From: Actinomyces marmotae
Lineage (GTDB): Bacteria; Actinomycetota; Actinomycetes; Actinomycetales; Actinomycetaceae
Length of the DNA stretch: 64,000 bases
NCBI RefSeq assembly: GCF_013177295.1
Contig: NZ_CP053642.1
Span: 372,001 to 436,000 of the forward strand
Direction: 5' to 3'
The notes beneath the pieces were generated by a model, which had not been told where the DNA came from, did not search any database, and saw only the letters and a program-made list of their open reading frames with translations. Both the position numbers and the translations under genes were made by a program. Numbering within the stretch: the first letter of the stretch is position 1; each line of letters opens with the position of its first letter. This document shows positions 46,915 through 56,624 of this stretch, one piece after another.

Positions 46915-48312
46915 TCAGGGCACCCAGGTGATTGCGGATGATAGGTCCCACACCCAGCTGATCCAGAAGGCCTGGGCCATCACCCCCGCCACCGCTAGCG
47001 CCCACCGGCCCCGGCGCCCCACGCTCGCGGCGGCCGCCCAGGCCAGCGGGGCCAGGGGGAGCAGGATGCGCAGCAGCGACGTCGTCGGGTCGAAGAACGC
47101 CAAGAGGTAGAGCGCGTAGGCGACGCACCAGAACCAGGCGGCGGGGCCGAGCGAGCGCGACGCCCTCGAGGCCAGGCCCAGGGCCGCCAGGGCGAGGGCG
47201 CAGGCGACCAGCAGCCAGCCCAGGTGCTCACCGACCCACCACTGGCCGCGATCCAGCCACGGCAGGAAGGGCACCAGCCCGCCCCCGCGCCACGAGGTCT
47301 CCGTGGCGGTGTAGGCGTCCATGCGCCCGGTCGCCACCCACGCCGCCACCGGCCAGACGAGCGCGCTCACGAGCGCCAGCGCGGTCAGGGCCGCCAGCCC
47401 CGCGCGCCCGCGGCCGCCCAGCCGGGCCCAGGTCGGCCCCAGGCGCCGCGCCCACGCGCGGGCTCGGCCGCCGGCGCCGCCGCCGTCGCCGCCGAGCTCG
47501 CCGGGATCGTCGCCAGGCCCGTCGCTGGGCCCGTCGTGTCCTCGCGCCGCCGCCATCTCCCACAACCACCACAGGCCCAGGGTGAGCGCCAGGGGAAGAC
47601 CGATCGGCCGGGCCACGGACCCCACCATGATGAGCAGCGCGGAGACGGCGAAGCGCCCGCGCTCGGCCGCCATGAGCGCGCCCGCGACCAGCACCAGCCC
47701 CAGGGACTCGGCGTAGGGGACCTGGAGGACGGCGGCGCACATGGAGGTCCACGTCAGCGCCACGCCCCACAGCGAGGGGGCCCCGCCGACCCGCGGCGCC
47801 AGCCAGCGGTCCATGATGACGGCGCCCGCACCCGAGGCGGTGATCGCCACGAGGGCCGCCGCCGGGTAGAAGGGCAGGCCCAGCCAGGTCAGTGGGGTGG
47901 CCAGCAGGGGGAGCAGCGGCATGAACGCCCAGGAGTTCTGGGCGACGGCGCCGCCACCGCCCTCGGGCAGGATCGCCGGGTAGCCCTCGCGGAAGATGCG
48001 CTCGTACCAGCCCGCGTCCCAGAAGGACAGGTGCTCGCTCCATGATGGGGCGGGACCCGCCCACGGCGTCGCCGGCGTGTCCTGCGCCCCGAGCCTGAGC
48101 ATGAGGAGGGTCAGGAGGCTCGCCGCGCCCCAGACCGCCAGGACCCGCGCTGCGCGGGGCGGGCGCGGGGCCCGGGCGGCGCCGGGGGCGTGAGCGGGCG
48201 GGCTGGCGGGGCCCGCCAAGGGCTCGGGCCCGCCTTGGACGGGCCCTTCTTGGTCGGGCCCGGTCTTGCCGGACCGGCGGATCGGGCTCCCCGGCGATTG
48301 GATGTCAGACAC
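46915..48312 (-). CDS. PIG-V-like polyprenol-phosphate mannosyltransferase
   Basis: 465-residue polytopic protein. The N-terminal loop SFWDAGWYERIFREGYP carries the acidic motif of GPI mannosyltransferase II (PIG-V) and related GT-C enzymes, and TLGLWWLWEM and [13 protein letters not shown] are in later helices. A Gly/Asp-rich loop at about 255-285 interrupts the helices. GTG 48312 is 7 nt after TACCCT (minus strand, 48320-48325). This fixes the start; the frame is open further into purK but that is shadow. The likely donor is a polyprenyl-phosphate sugar, and the acceptor is unknown. Confidence 0.78.
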   Translation of the reverse strand: MSDIQSPGSPIRRSGKTGPDQEGPVQGGPEPLAGPASPPAHAPGAARAPRPPRAARVLAVWGAASLLTLLMLRLGAQDTPATPWAGPAPSWSEHLSFWDAGWYERIFREGYPAILPEGGGGAVAQNSWAFMPLLPLLATPLTWLGLPFYPAAALVAITASGAGAVIMDRWLAPRVGGAPSLWGVALTWTSMCAAVLQVPYAESLGLVLVAGALMAAERGRFAVSALLIMVGSVARPIGLPLALTLGLWWLWEMAAARGHDGPSDGPGDDPGELGGDGGGAGGRARAWARRLGPTWARLGGRGRAGLAALTALALVSALVWPVAAWVATGRMDAYTATETSWRGGGLVPFLPWLDRGQWWVGEHLGWLLVACALALAALGLASRASRSLGPAAWFWCVAYALYLLAFFDPTTSLLRILLPLAPLAWAAAASVGRRGRWALAVAGVMAQAFWISWVWDLSSAITWVP

Positions 48313-48358
48313 GGGTGCCAGGGTACGGGCAGATCGAGCGGGGCTCGACGCCCTGCCG

Positions 48359-48364
48359 TAGCCT
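48359..48364 (+). promoter_or_regulatory. -10 element of purK
   Basis: TAGCCT ends 6 nt before GTG 48371. The other in-frame GTG, at 48365, directly follows the hexamer and would fall before the transcript start, so 48371 is the start. The opposing -10 for the mannosyltransferase lies 34 bp away. Confidence 0.6.
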
Positions 48365-48370
48365 GTGCCC

Positions 48371-49600
48371 GTGAGCGCACCCATCGTCGCCGTCATCGGG
48401 GGCGGGCAGTTGGCCCGCATGATGCAGGAGGAGGCCAGCGCCCTCGGCATCCATCTACGGGCCTTGGTCGAGGCCCCGGACGGATCGACGGCGCTGGTCA
48501 CCGTCGACTCTCCCGTTGGCGCCGCCGACGACGCCGGGGCCGTCCGCGCGCTCGCGGCGGGCGCCGGGGCTCTCACCTTCGAGCACGAGCATCAGGATGA
48601 CGCGCTCCTGCGCGCGCTGGCCGCCGAGGGCGTGAGGGTGCGGCCCTCCCCCGATGCCCTGCTGCTCGCCCGTGACAAGATCGCCATGCGCCGCGCCATG
48701 GACGTCGCCGGACTGCCCCAGCCCGCCTGGACCGAGGCCACCGGGGACGGAGCCGCCATCCGCGCGACCGTCCGAGGCTTCGCCGCCGAGCACGGCTGGC
48801 CCGTCATCCTCAAGACGCCCCGGGGCGGCTACGACGGGCATGGCGTGCTCCTCGTGCGCCAGGAGAGCGATCTCGAGGCCGGCCGCGCCGGCCAGTGGAT
48901 CGACGCCGTCGCCACCGGTGGCGCGACCGGCGGTGGCGGCAGCCTCGGCGGAGGGGCAGTGACCAGCCTCCTCGTCGAACAGGCCATCCCCTTCACCCGT
49001 GAGCTCGCCGCCCTCCAGGCCCGCTCTCCCAGCGGGCGGATCGCCTCATGGCCCGTCGTGGAGACGATCCAGGCCGACGGCATGTGCTCCGAGGCGCTGG
49101 CGCCCGCCCCCGGGCTGGACCCGGCCGCCGCCGACGAGGCCATGCGCATCGGGCGAGAGATCGCCGAGCGCTTCGACGTCACCGGGGTGCTCGCCGTCGA
49201 GCTCTTCGCCGTCGAGGCCTTCGGGGAGCCGACCCGCCTGTTCGTCAACGAGCTCGCCATGCGTCCCCACAACTCGGGGCACTGGACGCAGGACGGCGCT
49301 GTGACCAGCCAGTTCGCCCAGCACCTGCGGGCCGTCCTCGACCTGCCGCTGGGCTCGGCCGAGCCGACCGCGGGCGCCTGTGTCATGGTCAACCTCATCG
49401 GGGGGCGGCATGAACCCGGCGAGGACGCGCTGGCCCGGGCGATGGCCGCCGACCCCGAGGCCCGCATTCACCTCTACGGCAAGTCCTGGCGCACTGGTCG
49501 CAAGCTCGGGCATGTCAACCTCGTCGGGCCGGCCGACGGCGTGGAGGCGCTGCGCGAGCGGGCCCGTGCCGTCGTCGCCATCCTGCGCGGGGACGCCTGA
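48371..49600 (+). CDS. purK: PurK, N5-carboxyaminoimidazole ribonucleotide synthase
   Basis: ATP-grasp enzyme that makes N5-CAIR from AIR and bicarbonate in purine synthesis. It shows the N-terminal [16 protein letters not shown]-grasp sequences [15 protein letters not shown] and [10 protein letters not shown], and [16 protein letters not shown] with [11 protein letters not shown]. 409 residues. GTG 48371 is fixed by the -10 hexamer. purE follows 79 bp later, the usual pairing. Confidence 0.94.
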   Translation: MSAPIVAVIGGGQLARMMQEEASALGIHLRALVEAPDGSTALVTVDSPVGAADDAGAVRALAAGAGALTFEHEHQDDALLRALAAEGVRVRPSPDALLLARDKIAMRRAMDVAGLPQPAWTEATGDGAAIRATVRGFAAEHGWPVILKTPRGGYDGHGVLLVRQESDLEAGRAGQWIDAVATGGATGGGGSLGGGAVTSLLVEQAIPFTRELAALQARSPSGRIASWPVVETIQADGMCSEALAPAPGLDPAAADEAMRIGREIAERFDVTGVLAVELFAVEAFGEPTRLFVNELAMRPHNSGHWTQDGAVTSQFAQHLRAVLDLPLGSAEPTAGACVMVNLIGGRHEPGEDALARAMAADPEARIHLYGKSWRTGRKLGHVNLVGPADGVEALRERARAVVAILRGDA

Positions 49601-49679
49601 GTCGCGCCTCCGCATCGCCGCCCCTCGTATCGCCGCCCTCGACCCGGTCCGCCTCATCCCTCCCAGCGAAAGGTCCGCC

Positions 49680-50234
49680 ATGGCTGCCACGCCCGATGCC
49701 ACCCCCCAACCGCTCGTCGGCCTCGTCATGGGCTCCGACTCCGACTGGCCCACCATGAGCGCGGCCGCCGACGCCCTCGACGAGTTCGCCATCCCCTATG
49801 AGGCCGACGTCGTCTCCGCCCACCGCATGCCCACCGAGATGATCGATTACGGTCAGGGCGCCGCCGCGCGGGGCCTGCGCGTCATCATCGCCGGCGCCGG
49901 GGGAGCGGCCCACCTGCCTGGGATGCTCGCCGCCGTCACCGAGCTGCCGGTTATCGGCGTGCCCGTGCCCCTGGGGCGCCTTGATGGCATGGACTCGCTG
50001 CTGTCCATCGTCCAGATGCCCGCAGGCGTGCCCGTGGCGACCGTGTCCATCGGCGGGGCCCGCAACGCCGGGCTGCTCGCGGCGCGGATCCTCGGCGCGG
50101 GGGAGGGGGAGCGGGCCGAGCGGCTTCGCCGGGCCGTGCGCGCCTTCCAGGGCGAGCTCGCCGACGCCGCCCACGCCAAGGGAGCCAAGCTCCGTGAGCG
50201 GACCGGGGGCGGGGCGGGCCCGGGAGCGCGCTGA
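49680..50234 (+). CDS. purE: PurE, N5-CAIR mutase
   Basis: Converts N5-CAIR to CAIR. The core motifs are [34 protein letters not shown] and [19 protein letters not shown]. 184 residues from ATG 49680, with AAAGG upstream. The frame is also open upstream as a shadow of purK. Likely cotranscribed with purK. It is followed by the 19-bp tandem repeat. Confidence 0.95.
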   Translation: MAATPDATPQPLVGLVMGSDSDWPTMSAAADALDEFAIPYEADVVSAHRMPTEMIDYGQGAAARGLRVIIAGAGGAAHLPGMLAAVTELPVIGVPVPLGRLDGMDSLLSIVQMPAGVPVATVSIGGARNAGLLAARILGAGEGERAERLRRAVRAFQGELADAAHAKGAKLRERTGGGAGPGAR

Positions 50235-50261
50235 TCGCTCAGCGGCCCGCGGCGTCGTCAC

Positions 50262-50375
50262 CGGTGCCCTCTGCACTCACGGGTGCCCTCTGCACTCACG
50301 GGTGCCCTCTGCACTCACGGGTGCCCTCTGCACTCACGGGTGCGTGCTGCACCCACGGGTGCCCTCTGCACCCAC
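50262..50375. repeat. 19-bp tandem repeat, six copies, between purE and galE
   Basis: Six head-to-tail 19-bp units of GGGTGCCCTCTGCACTCAC. Copies two to four are identical. The first differs at its first base, the fifth is the most diverged, and the last two have CACCCAC in place of CACTCAC. The period is not a multiple of three and the repeat lies wholly between genes. There are no spacers, so it is not a CRISPR array. Confidence 0.93.
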
Positions 50376-50439
50376 CGGTGCGGGGAGGACGCTCCGCTCG
50401 GTGCGCGCGGCTCCGCTCGGTGCGGAACGCGCCTGTCGG

Positions 50440-50482
50440 CGCTCCGGGGGCGCTCCGGGGGCGCTCCGGGGGTGCTCCGGGG
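50440..50482. repeat. 11-bp GC-rich tandem repeat before galE
   Basis: About four copies of CGCTCCGGGGG with an 11-bp period; three are identical and the last begins TGCTCC. It is preceded by two near copies of GGCTCCGCTCGGTGCG-type sequence (50383-50425). With the 19-bp array it fills most of the 339-bp purE-galE gap. Confidence 0.85.
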
Positions 50483-50561
50483 TGCGCCCCACTGCGCGCG
50501 CCCGGAGGCGGGCGGGGCCGCTCGGGGTGATGAGCGCCACCCATCGGGCGGCCTGAGCCTC

Positions 50562-50567
50562 TAGACT
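50562..50567 (+). promoter_or_regulatory. -10 element of galE
   Basis: TAGACT ends 6 nt before the galE ATG, with no ribosome-binding site. The two tandem repeats lie directly upstream of this promoter, so they could affect its activity. Confidence 0.6.
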
Positions 50568-50573
50568 GGGCGC

Positions 50574-51563
50574 ATGAGCATTCTTGTCGCAGGTGGCGCC
50601 GGCTATATCGGCGCCCACGTTGTCCGTCTGCTGCTCGAGCGCGGGGACGAGGTGATCGTCGTCGATGACCTGTCCTACGGATCCCCCAGCCGGGTCGAGG
50701 GCGCGACCCTCGTCGAGTTCGACGTCGCCGCTGGTGACGCCCCTGAGCGGCTCGCCGAGGTCATGAGGGAGCGCGGCGTCACCGCCGTCATCCACTTCGC
50801 CGCCCGCAAGCAGGTCGGCGAGTCCGTCGCCCGTCCCGCCTGGTACTACCAGCAGAACGTCGGCGGCCTGGCCAACATGATGCTCGCCATGGAGGCCGCG
50901 GGCGTCGATCAGATGATCTTCTCCTCCTCCGCCGCCGTCTACGGCATGCCGCCCGTCGAGGTCGTCCCCGAGGACATCGACTGCCACCCCATCAACCCCT
51001 ACGGGGAGACCAAGCTCATCGGCGAGTGGATGATGGCCGACGCCGAGGCCGCCTGGGGCCTGCGCTGGGCCGGGCTGCGCTACTTCAACGTCGCCGGCGC
51101 CGGCTGGGACGACCTGGGCGACATGGCCACCCTCAACCTCATCCCCATGGTCATGGATCGCCTCGCCAAGGGCGAGACCCCCAAGATCTTCGGCACCGAC
51201 TACCCCACCCCGGATGGCACCTGCATCCGCGACTACATCCACGTTCGCGACCTCGCCACCGCCCACATCGCCGCTCTCGACTACCTCGCCAGCGGCAAGG
51301 AGATGGCCGAGCACGTCTTCAACGTCGGCACCGGCGTGGGAGCGTCCGTGCGCGACGTCGTCGCCAAGGTCATCGCGGCTACCGGGCTCGACATCGCCCC
51401 CGAGGAGCTCCCCCGCCGCGCCGGGGACCCGCCCCAGCTCATCGGCAACGCCGAGCGCATCGGCGCGGTGCTGGGATGGAGGGCCGAGCATGACCTCGAC
51501 GACATCGTCGCCTCCTCCTACTCCGCCTGGCAGGCCGATCCGAACCGGCGGCACTTCGCCTGA
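50574..51563 (+). CDS. galE: GalE, UDP-glucose 4-epimerase
   Basis: Interconverts UDP-glucose and UDP-galactose. It has the NAD-binding GGAGYIGAHVVRLLLERGDE, the catalytic Ser in SSSAAVYG and YxxxK as NPYGETK, then DYIHVRDLATAHIAAL. 329 residues. It is close to the LacI-alpha-galactosidase locus, which releases galactose, but has its own leaderless promoter. It also serves cell-wall galactan supply. Confidence 0.94.
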   Translation: MSILVAGGAGYIGAHVVRLLLERGDEVIVVDDLSYGSPSRVEGATLVEFDVAAGDAPERLAEVMRERGVTAVIHFAARKQVGESVARPAWYYQQNVGGLANMMLAMEAAGVDQMIFSSSAAVYGMPPVEVVPEDIDCHPINPYGETKLIGEWMMADAEAAWGLRWAGLRYFNVAGAGWDDLGDMATLNLIPMVMDRLAKGETPKIFGTDYPTPDGTCIRDYIHVRDLATAHIAALDYLASGKEMAEHVFNVGTGVGASVRDVVAKVIAATGLDIAPEELPRRAGDPPQLIGNAERIGAVLGWRAEHDLDDIVASSYSAWQADPNRRHFA

Positions 51564-51656
51564 CCGGCCGCGCGCGGGGCGGTGCGGAGCGCGCCGGTTG
51601 ACGACGACGGGGGCGCGGGTGCCCCTGCCCGGGCGCCCGCGCCCCCCCCGCTCGGA

Positions 51657-51688
51657 ACCGGTCTCGCTCCTGATTTCGACCGGTCTCG
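51657..51688. repeat. ACCGGTCTCG-box repeat, locus 4 (two boxes)
   Basis: Boxes at 51657-51666 and 51679-51688 with spacer CTCCTGATTTCG and the same 22-bp period. The locus lies between the convergent galE and lacI-type genes, ending 4 bp before the stop of the latter. Confidence 0.9.
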
Positions 51689-51692
51689 GCGG

Positions 51693-52706
51693 TTAGGGGC
51701 GGGGCCGGCCCACTGACTCGCGCTCGACGAGTTCGACGGGCACCTCCACCCGCTCCTCGCTCCTCGTGCCCAGCGCCAGGGCGACCGCCTCCTGGCCCAC
51801 CCGGGCGAAGTCCAGGCGCACGGTGGTCAGCGGGGGCGTGGCGGCGCCCGCGTGCGGGTGGTCGTCGACGCCGACCACTGAGATGTCGTCGGGGACCCTC
51901 GCCCCGGCCCGCGCCAGGCCGGAGAGCAGGCCGATCGCGAGGTCGTCATTACCGCACAGCACGGCTGTCGCCCCGCTGCGGGTTAGCGCCGCGGCAGCCC
52001 TCTCACCAGTCGTCGCGCCCCATCCCGTCGCCACGGGCTCGGGCGCCTCGAGCCCGGCGCCGGCCATGACCTCGCGCCAGCCGGCCAGGCGGGGGTCGGG
52101 GTGCCCCGCGGAGGGGACGCCGACATAGGCCACGCGCGTGTGCCCCAGGCCGAGCAGGTGCTCGCAGGCCATGACCGCGCCCGCGTGATCGTCGGTCCAG
52201 GCCCGCTTGAGGCCGCCGTCGTCGGGCCGGGGGTAGCCCCCGGCGACGGCCAGCGGCAGCCCCTCGGGCAGGTCGTGCAGCGCCGCCAGGCCCAAGGAGT
52301 CGAACTCCAGGACGACGACGGCGTCCACTCGCGTTCCCAGCGCCTGCAGGAGCGCCTCCCGCCGGCGGGCCGGGGAGGCGGACAGGACGTGGATGCTCAG
52401 ATCTGTGCCGTGCTCCTGAGCCGCCTCCAGGACCCCGGAGAGGGTGGCCCAGTACCCCGTGCGCGCCAGCCCGGAGGACAGGACGAGCAGGCGCGGCAGA
52501 TCCGGCCGCCGAGTGGTGTAGCCCAGGCGGCGCGCGATCCGCTGGACGCACCCGGTGGCCGCGGGCCTGGCCGTGGCGCGGCCCGCGGCCAGGGCGCGGG
52601 ACGCGGTGGCCTTGGAGACCCCCGCGCGCCGGGCGACATCGGCGAGCGTTGGCGGCCTCCAGGGGCGCGGCCAGAGTTCCTGGCCGTGAACGTCCGACTG
52701 GCTCAT
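51693..52706 (-). CDS. LacI-family transcriptional regulator
   Basis: 337 residues with the N-terminal DNA-binding domain PPTLADVARRAGVSKATASRA (residues 18-38) and a periplasmic-binding-like ligand domain (AVLCGNDDLAIGLLSGLA, ISVVGVDDHPHA). The start lies 6 nt after TAGGAT (minus strand, 52713-52718). It is the natural regulator of the adjoining GH16, GH36 and ABC genes. A LacI-type palindrome is present at 54368. Confidence 0.92.
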   Translation of the reverse strand: MSQSDVHGQELWPRPWRPPTLADVARRAGVSKATASRALAAGRATARPAATGCVQRIARRLGYTTRRPDLPRLLVLSSGLARTGYWATLSGVLEAAQEHGTDLSIHVLSASPARRREALLQALGTRVDAVVVLEFDSLGLAALHDLPEGLPLAVAGGYPRPDDGGLKRAWTDDHAGAVMACEHLLGLGHTRVAYVGVPSAGHPDPRLAGWREVMAGAGLEAPEPVATGWGATTGERAAAALTRSGATAVLCGNDDLAIGLLSGLARAGARVPDDISVVGVDDHPHAGAATPPLTTVRLDFARVGQEAVALALGTRSEERVEVPVELVERESVGRPRP

Positions 52707-52741
52707 GGGCGCATCCTAGGCGGATGCGGGCCGGCGTCCCC

Positions 52742-54274
52742 TCATGCCCCGCGACGGCGCAGGAGCATGCCTCCCGTGGCCGCAATGGCCGCGGCGGCGG
52801 CCGCGGTCACGGCCGCGGGGGCCCCGGTGCTGGCCAGTGGCCCGTTCCCCGCCCCATCGCTGGGCGGGGTGGTGGGCGCGGGCGAGTGGCTTGGGTCCGC
52901 TGGTCCTGTCGCGCCGGCCGAGGGGGTCGGCGCGGCGGTGGGCGCGGGTGAGGCCGAGGCGCTGGGCGCCCCCGGCCCCTGGCTGGGCGAGGGGCTCGGG
53001 CTGGGTGCCGCGGGCGCCTCCAAGCGCCAGCACGTCGCCCCGTCCGCGCCGCGGACGAAGACGCCCTGGCCGGCGTCGTCGATGACGAGGGGAAGGCCGC
53101 TGACCTTGTTGAGCAGTTGCGCGCAGTCGCCGGTGGCGCGCACGTGCCAGCGCGCCAGGCTTGAGGCGTCATCCGCCCCGGCCCCGGGCTCGGGGCGCGC
53201 CACGACCGGCAAGCCCCGCCCGTACCAGCCTTCGGGCCGCTCCTGGGCGAGGTAGGCGCCGTCGGCGGAGATCTCGTAGGTGAGGTCGTCATGCTGGGTG
53301 AGCGCCCACCAGGCGCCCTCGGCGGCATCGGAGGCGGGGACCAGGACGAGCCGGCCTCCCTTGTTGGCCAGGAGGCGGCCATCGGGGGCCACCAGGCGCC
53401 GCTTGCCATCGGCCCGGACCACATCGGCATCATTGACGTAGGTGCGCACGTAGTCGATGTCGAAGGACCTGGGCAGGAGCTCGGGGTGGTGCGGGGAGCG
53501 GCTGTGCCCCTCCAGGCTGAGCACCACGTGGCGGGACATGCGGGCCAGGGACCCGAAATCCGCCTCCAGCACGCTGGTGTCGATATCCGCGTAGAGCACC
53601 CGGTCGAGGTAGAGGCGCACGTGCGCGCCGGAGCGCTCGACGCCGTAGAGGTGGAAGTCTGCCGTCAGGTCCACCCCGGCGGAGTGCTTCCCGCCCGAGG
53701 GCTGCGCGTCGCGCCGCGTGTGGCCGGAGCCCGTCCAGGGCCACAGGTGGTGCGCCCAGTTGACGTCCGGGTCGGTGACGGACTCCTGGACATCGATCTC
53801 GGGGTTGGGGTCGGCGATGAGCCGGTCCTCGCCGGTCAGGGTGGAGGACTGCAGCCACACGGCTGACAGGATGTTGGCGGTGTCGAGGCAGCGGGCCCGC
53901 ACCTCGATGTAGGAGTTCAGGCCGGGGGTGTCGAAGCGCGACTCCACCGCGCCGAAGGTCATGGGGATGGTCTTGCCCCCGACCTGGGAGGGCTCGCGCC
54001 TGGCCTCCAGGCGCAGCACGCCATCGGATACGACGGCGTTGTCCGGGGCGAAGCGACCGGCGTCGGCGGACACCGGGTACCACAGGCCCTTGCGCCAACG
54101 GCTCTCATCCAGAGTCGTGAACTCATCGCTGAGGGAGGGGGCCAGGGCCCATCCGGGACCAGTGGGGTCGATCCTCTTGCCCTGCGCCTGTGCGGGTGGG
54201 GCCGCGAGAACCGTGGCGGCGGGCAGGCCGGCCATGACGGCTAGGGACATTAGGGCGTGCCGTCTGCTGATCAT
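52742..54274 (-). CDS. Wall-anchored GH16 family glycoside hydrolase
   Basis: 510 residues: a signal peptide, then a GH16-like jelly roll with the catalytic E159-x-D161-x-x-E164 (NPEIDVQES). A second beta-rich domain (about 290-440, trefoil-like) and a Pro/Ser/Ala-rich wall-spanning stretch follow. Last is the sortase signal LASTG near residue 480, with a hydrophobic segment and LLRRRGA tail. LAXTG motifs are used by class E sortases in high-GC Gram-positives. Start ATG 54274 has AAAGGAG 7 nt upstream. GH16 enzymes cut beta-glucans or beta-galactans; the galactoside context suggests the latter. Confidence 0.82.
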   Translation of the reverse strand: MISRRHALMSLAVMAGLPAATVLAAPPAQAQGKRIDPTGPGWALAPSLSDEFTTLDESRWRKGLWYPVSADAGRFAPDNAVVSDGVLRLEARREPSQVGGKTIPMTFGAVESRFDTPGLNSYIEVRARCLDTANILSAVWLQSSTLTGEDRLIADPNPEIDVQESVTDPDVNWAHHLWPWTGSGHTRRDAQPSGGKHSAGVDLTADFHLYGVERSGAHVRLYLDRVLYADIDTSVLEADFGSLARMSRHVVLSLEGHSRSPHHPELLPRSFDIDYVRTYVNDADVVRADGKRRLVAPDGRLLANKGGRLVLVPASDAAEGAWWALTQHDDLTYEISADGAYLAQERPEGWYGRGLPVVARPEPGAGADDASSLARWHVRATGDCAQLLNKVSGLPLVIDDAGQGVFVRGADGATCWRLEAPAAPSPSPSPSQGPGAPSASASPAPTAAPTPSAGATGPADPSHSPAPTTPPSDGAGNGPLASTGAPAAVTAAAAAAIAATGGMLLRRRGA

Positions 54275-54367
54275 CTTCATGCTCCTTTGCATGCTCTCCG
54301 GGGGAACGGGGTGGATCGCCAGGCTACAGGCTTGGGCGCAAACGGGGCAGGGGCTGGGAAGCATGAG

Positions 54368-54383
54368 CGAAACGCCCGTTTCG
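54368..54383. promoter_or_regulatory. Putative LacI-family operator
   Basis: CGAAACG-CC-CGTTTCG is a perfect 7-bp inverted repeat with the GAAACG/CGTTTC arms typical of LacI-family sites. It stands in the 220-bp divergent region between the GH16 and GH36 genes, next to a LacI-type gene. A TACCGT at 54415-54420 could be the rightward -10 and TAGCCT (minus strand, 54321-54326) the leftward one. Confidence 0.6.
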
Positions 54384-54494
54384 GAGGTGCTGGACGCCCC
54401 CGCCCGGCTCCCCCTACCGTGATCGCCATCCCCCGGGACCGCGCCTCCACCCCAGCGCCGCGCGACCCACCCGTTACGAACCCATGGCAGACAG

Positions 54495-56624
54495 ATGAGC
54501 GACACGACGACGACGTCACTGGGACGCGCCAGGCTGCACGTGAGCAGTGACGCGCCGGTCCACCTCACCCTGGGTGGCGACCACACTCCCGCGCGCGCCT
54601 GCCCCCTGGTAGAGGTGCACGCGCTGGGCGGCGGGCGGGAGTTCGTCGACCATCGCCTGACCCGCGGCGCGGCCGGCGCCGCCCTGCGCCCCGACCCCGA
54701 TCACGCCGTCGGGTCCCTCGACGGGCAGCCCTGGCCCACCACCCGCGTGACCCAGCGCGACAGCGCCACCGGCCTGGTCGCCCTGACCGATATCGCCCGC
54801 CCCACCGAGGCGTCCTGGCGCCTGCGCACCACGCTTCGCAACGAGGGCGCGACCACCATCACCCTGGCCGCCGTCTCCTTGGTGTCAGCCACCGTGCTTC
54901 CCGGCGCCCCGCTGGACGACCTCGACCTGCTCACCGCCCGCTCGGGGTGGATGGCCGAGCAGCGGTGGCGCCACCGGCGCCTCGGCGAGGAACTGGTCGA
55001 CATCGGCACCGCCTCGCACGGCCAGTCGCCCCGCGACGCGCTGCGGATCAGTTCGGAGTCCGGGTGGTCCTCGGGCCTGTGGGAGCCGGCCGGCTACATC
55101 ATCGACCCTGGCACCGGCCAGGCCGTGGGATGGCAGGTCGAGCACAACGGGGCCTGGACCGTCGAGATCTCGCGGCGTGCGGACCGGCTCGGCCTGGTCG
55201 CTTACGGCCCCACCGACCTCCAGCACGCCTGGCTCCACCGCCTGGCGCCCGGCGAGGAGATCACCACCCCGTGGGCCGCCCTGGCCTTCTCCGAGGACGG
55301 CTGGCAGGGGGCGGCCGCCGAGATGACCCGCTACCGCAGGGCGCTGCGCTCCGCCTTGGCCCCCACCACCGAGGCCGCGCCCGTCGTCTACAACGACTAC
55401 ATGAACACCCTCATGGCCCAGCCCACGCAGGAGCGGCTGGCCACCCTCGTGCCCGCGGCCGCCGCCGCCGGGGCGGAGGTCTACTGCATCGACGACGGAT
55501 GGCACTCCGACGCCCAGGAGTGGTGGGATGCCGTCGGGCGCTGGGAGCCCTCGATGCGGCGCTTCCCCGATGGGCTCCAGGCCACCCTCGACCTCATCCG
55601 CGCCCAGGGCATGACCTCGGGCCTGTGGATCGAGCCCCTCGCCGTCGGCGTCAACAGCCCCGTCGCCGAGGAGCTCCCCGACGAGGCCTTCATGCGCCGC
55701 GGTGGCGAGCGACTAGTCGAGCAGGGGCGGCTGCGGCTGGACATGCGCCACCCGGCCGCCCGGGAGGCGCTCGATGCCGTCGTGGACCGGATGGTCTCCT
55801 ACGGGATCGGCTACCTCAAGGTCGACGACAACTACTCTGTGGGCCTGGGCCCCGACGCCGACGCCGACTCCCCGGGAGACGGGCTCATGGAGCACTCCCG
55901 CCAGTGGGCCGCCTGGCTCGCCCGGCTGCCCGAGCGCCATCCGGGCCTCATCGTGGAGAACTGCGCCTCGGGCGGCATGAGCTCGGACTACGCCCTCCTG
56001 GCACACGCCCGCCTCCAATCGACCTCCGACCTGCAAGATCCGGTGCGCTACCCGCCCATCGCGGCCAACGCCCCCCTGGCCCTCCTTCCCGAGCAGGCGG
56101 GCTCCTGGGCCTACCCGCAGCCCGAGATGACCGACGAGGAGATCACCTACACCCTCGTGACCTCCCTGGCCGGCTCCTTCTACCTGTCGGGCCACTTGGA
56201 CCGCATGAGCCCCCGGCAGATCAGCCTCGTGCGCGCCGCCACCGACCTGGCCAAGGAGTTGCGCCCGGCCCTCACCCAAGAACTGCCCTGGTGGCCCGAC
56301 GACGTCGCCTCCTGGGACCAGGAATGGGTCGTCGCCGCCCGCCGCGCCCCCGCCGGCCGCGAGGGCCTGCTGCTCGTGTGGCACCGACCCCGCCCCGGCC
56401 AGGACGGCCCTGGATCCGCCCTCAACCTGCCAGCCCTGGCCGGCATGCGCTTGACGCGGGTCATGCCTCCCCCCGACCTCGTGGCCGACGAGGGCATCAG
56501 TGTCGAGGACGGGCCGCACGGCCCCGTCCTGAGAGCCACAACCACTACACCGACCGCCCGGGCCTACCTGGTCCGGGACACCACCCACCGCGACGAGGAT
56601 GTCGCACGATCGGAGAACCGATGA
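54495..56624 (+). CDS. GH36 alpha-galactosidase
   Basis: 709-residue family 36 enzyme that releases terminal alpha-galactose from melibiose- or raffinose-type sugars. Nucleophile Asp444 is in YLKVDDNY and the likely acid/base Asp512 in QSTSDLQD, 68 residues apart as in characterised members. CIDDGWHSD, GLWIEPLAV and ENCASGGMSSDYALL are further family motifs. No signal peptide, so it acts in the cytoplasm on imported sugar. No clear ribosome-binding site precedes ATG 54495. It overlaps the binding-protein gene by ATGA. Confidence 0.9.
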   Translation: MSDTTTTSLGRARLHVSSDAPVHLTLGGDHTPARACPLVEVHALGGGREFVDHRLTRGAAGAALRPDPDHAVGSLDGQPWPTTRVTQRDSATGLVALTDIARPTEASWRLRTTLRNEGATTITLAAVSLVSATVLPGAPLDDLDLLTARSGWMAEQRWRHRRLGEELVDIGTASHGQSPRDALRISSESGWSSGLWEPAGYIIDPGTGQAVGWQVEHNGAWTVEISRRADRLGLVAYGPTDLQHAWLHRLAPGEEITTPWAALAFSEDGWQGAAAEMTRYRRALRSALAPTTEAAPVVYNDYMNTLMAQPTQERLATLVPAAAAAGAEVYCIDDGWHSDAQEWWDAVGRWEPSMRRFPDGLQATLDLIRAQGMTSGLWIEPLAVGVNSPVAEELPDEAFMRRGGERLVEQGRLRLDMRHPAAREALDAVVDRMVSYGIGYLKVDDNYSVGLGPDADADSPGDGLMEHSRQWAAWLARLPERHPGLIVENCASGGMSSDYALLAHARLQSTSDLQDPVRYPPIAANAPLALLPEQAGSWAYPQPEMTDEEITYTLVTSLAGSFYLSGHLDRMSPRQISLVRAATDLAKELRPALTQELPWWPDDVASWDQEWVVAARRAPAGREGLLLVWHRPRPGQDGPGSALNLPALAGMRLTRVMPPPDLVADEGISVEDGPHGPVLRATTTTPTARAYLVRDTTHRDEDVARSENR

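Noticed and set aside
50262..50375. CRISPR array
   Set aside because: The 19-bp units are directly joined with no unique spacers, and no cas gene is present in the window.
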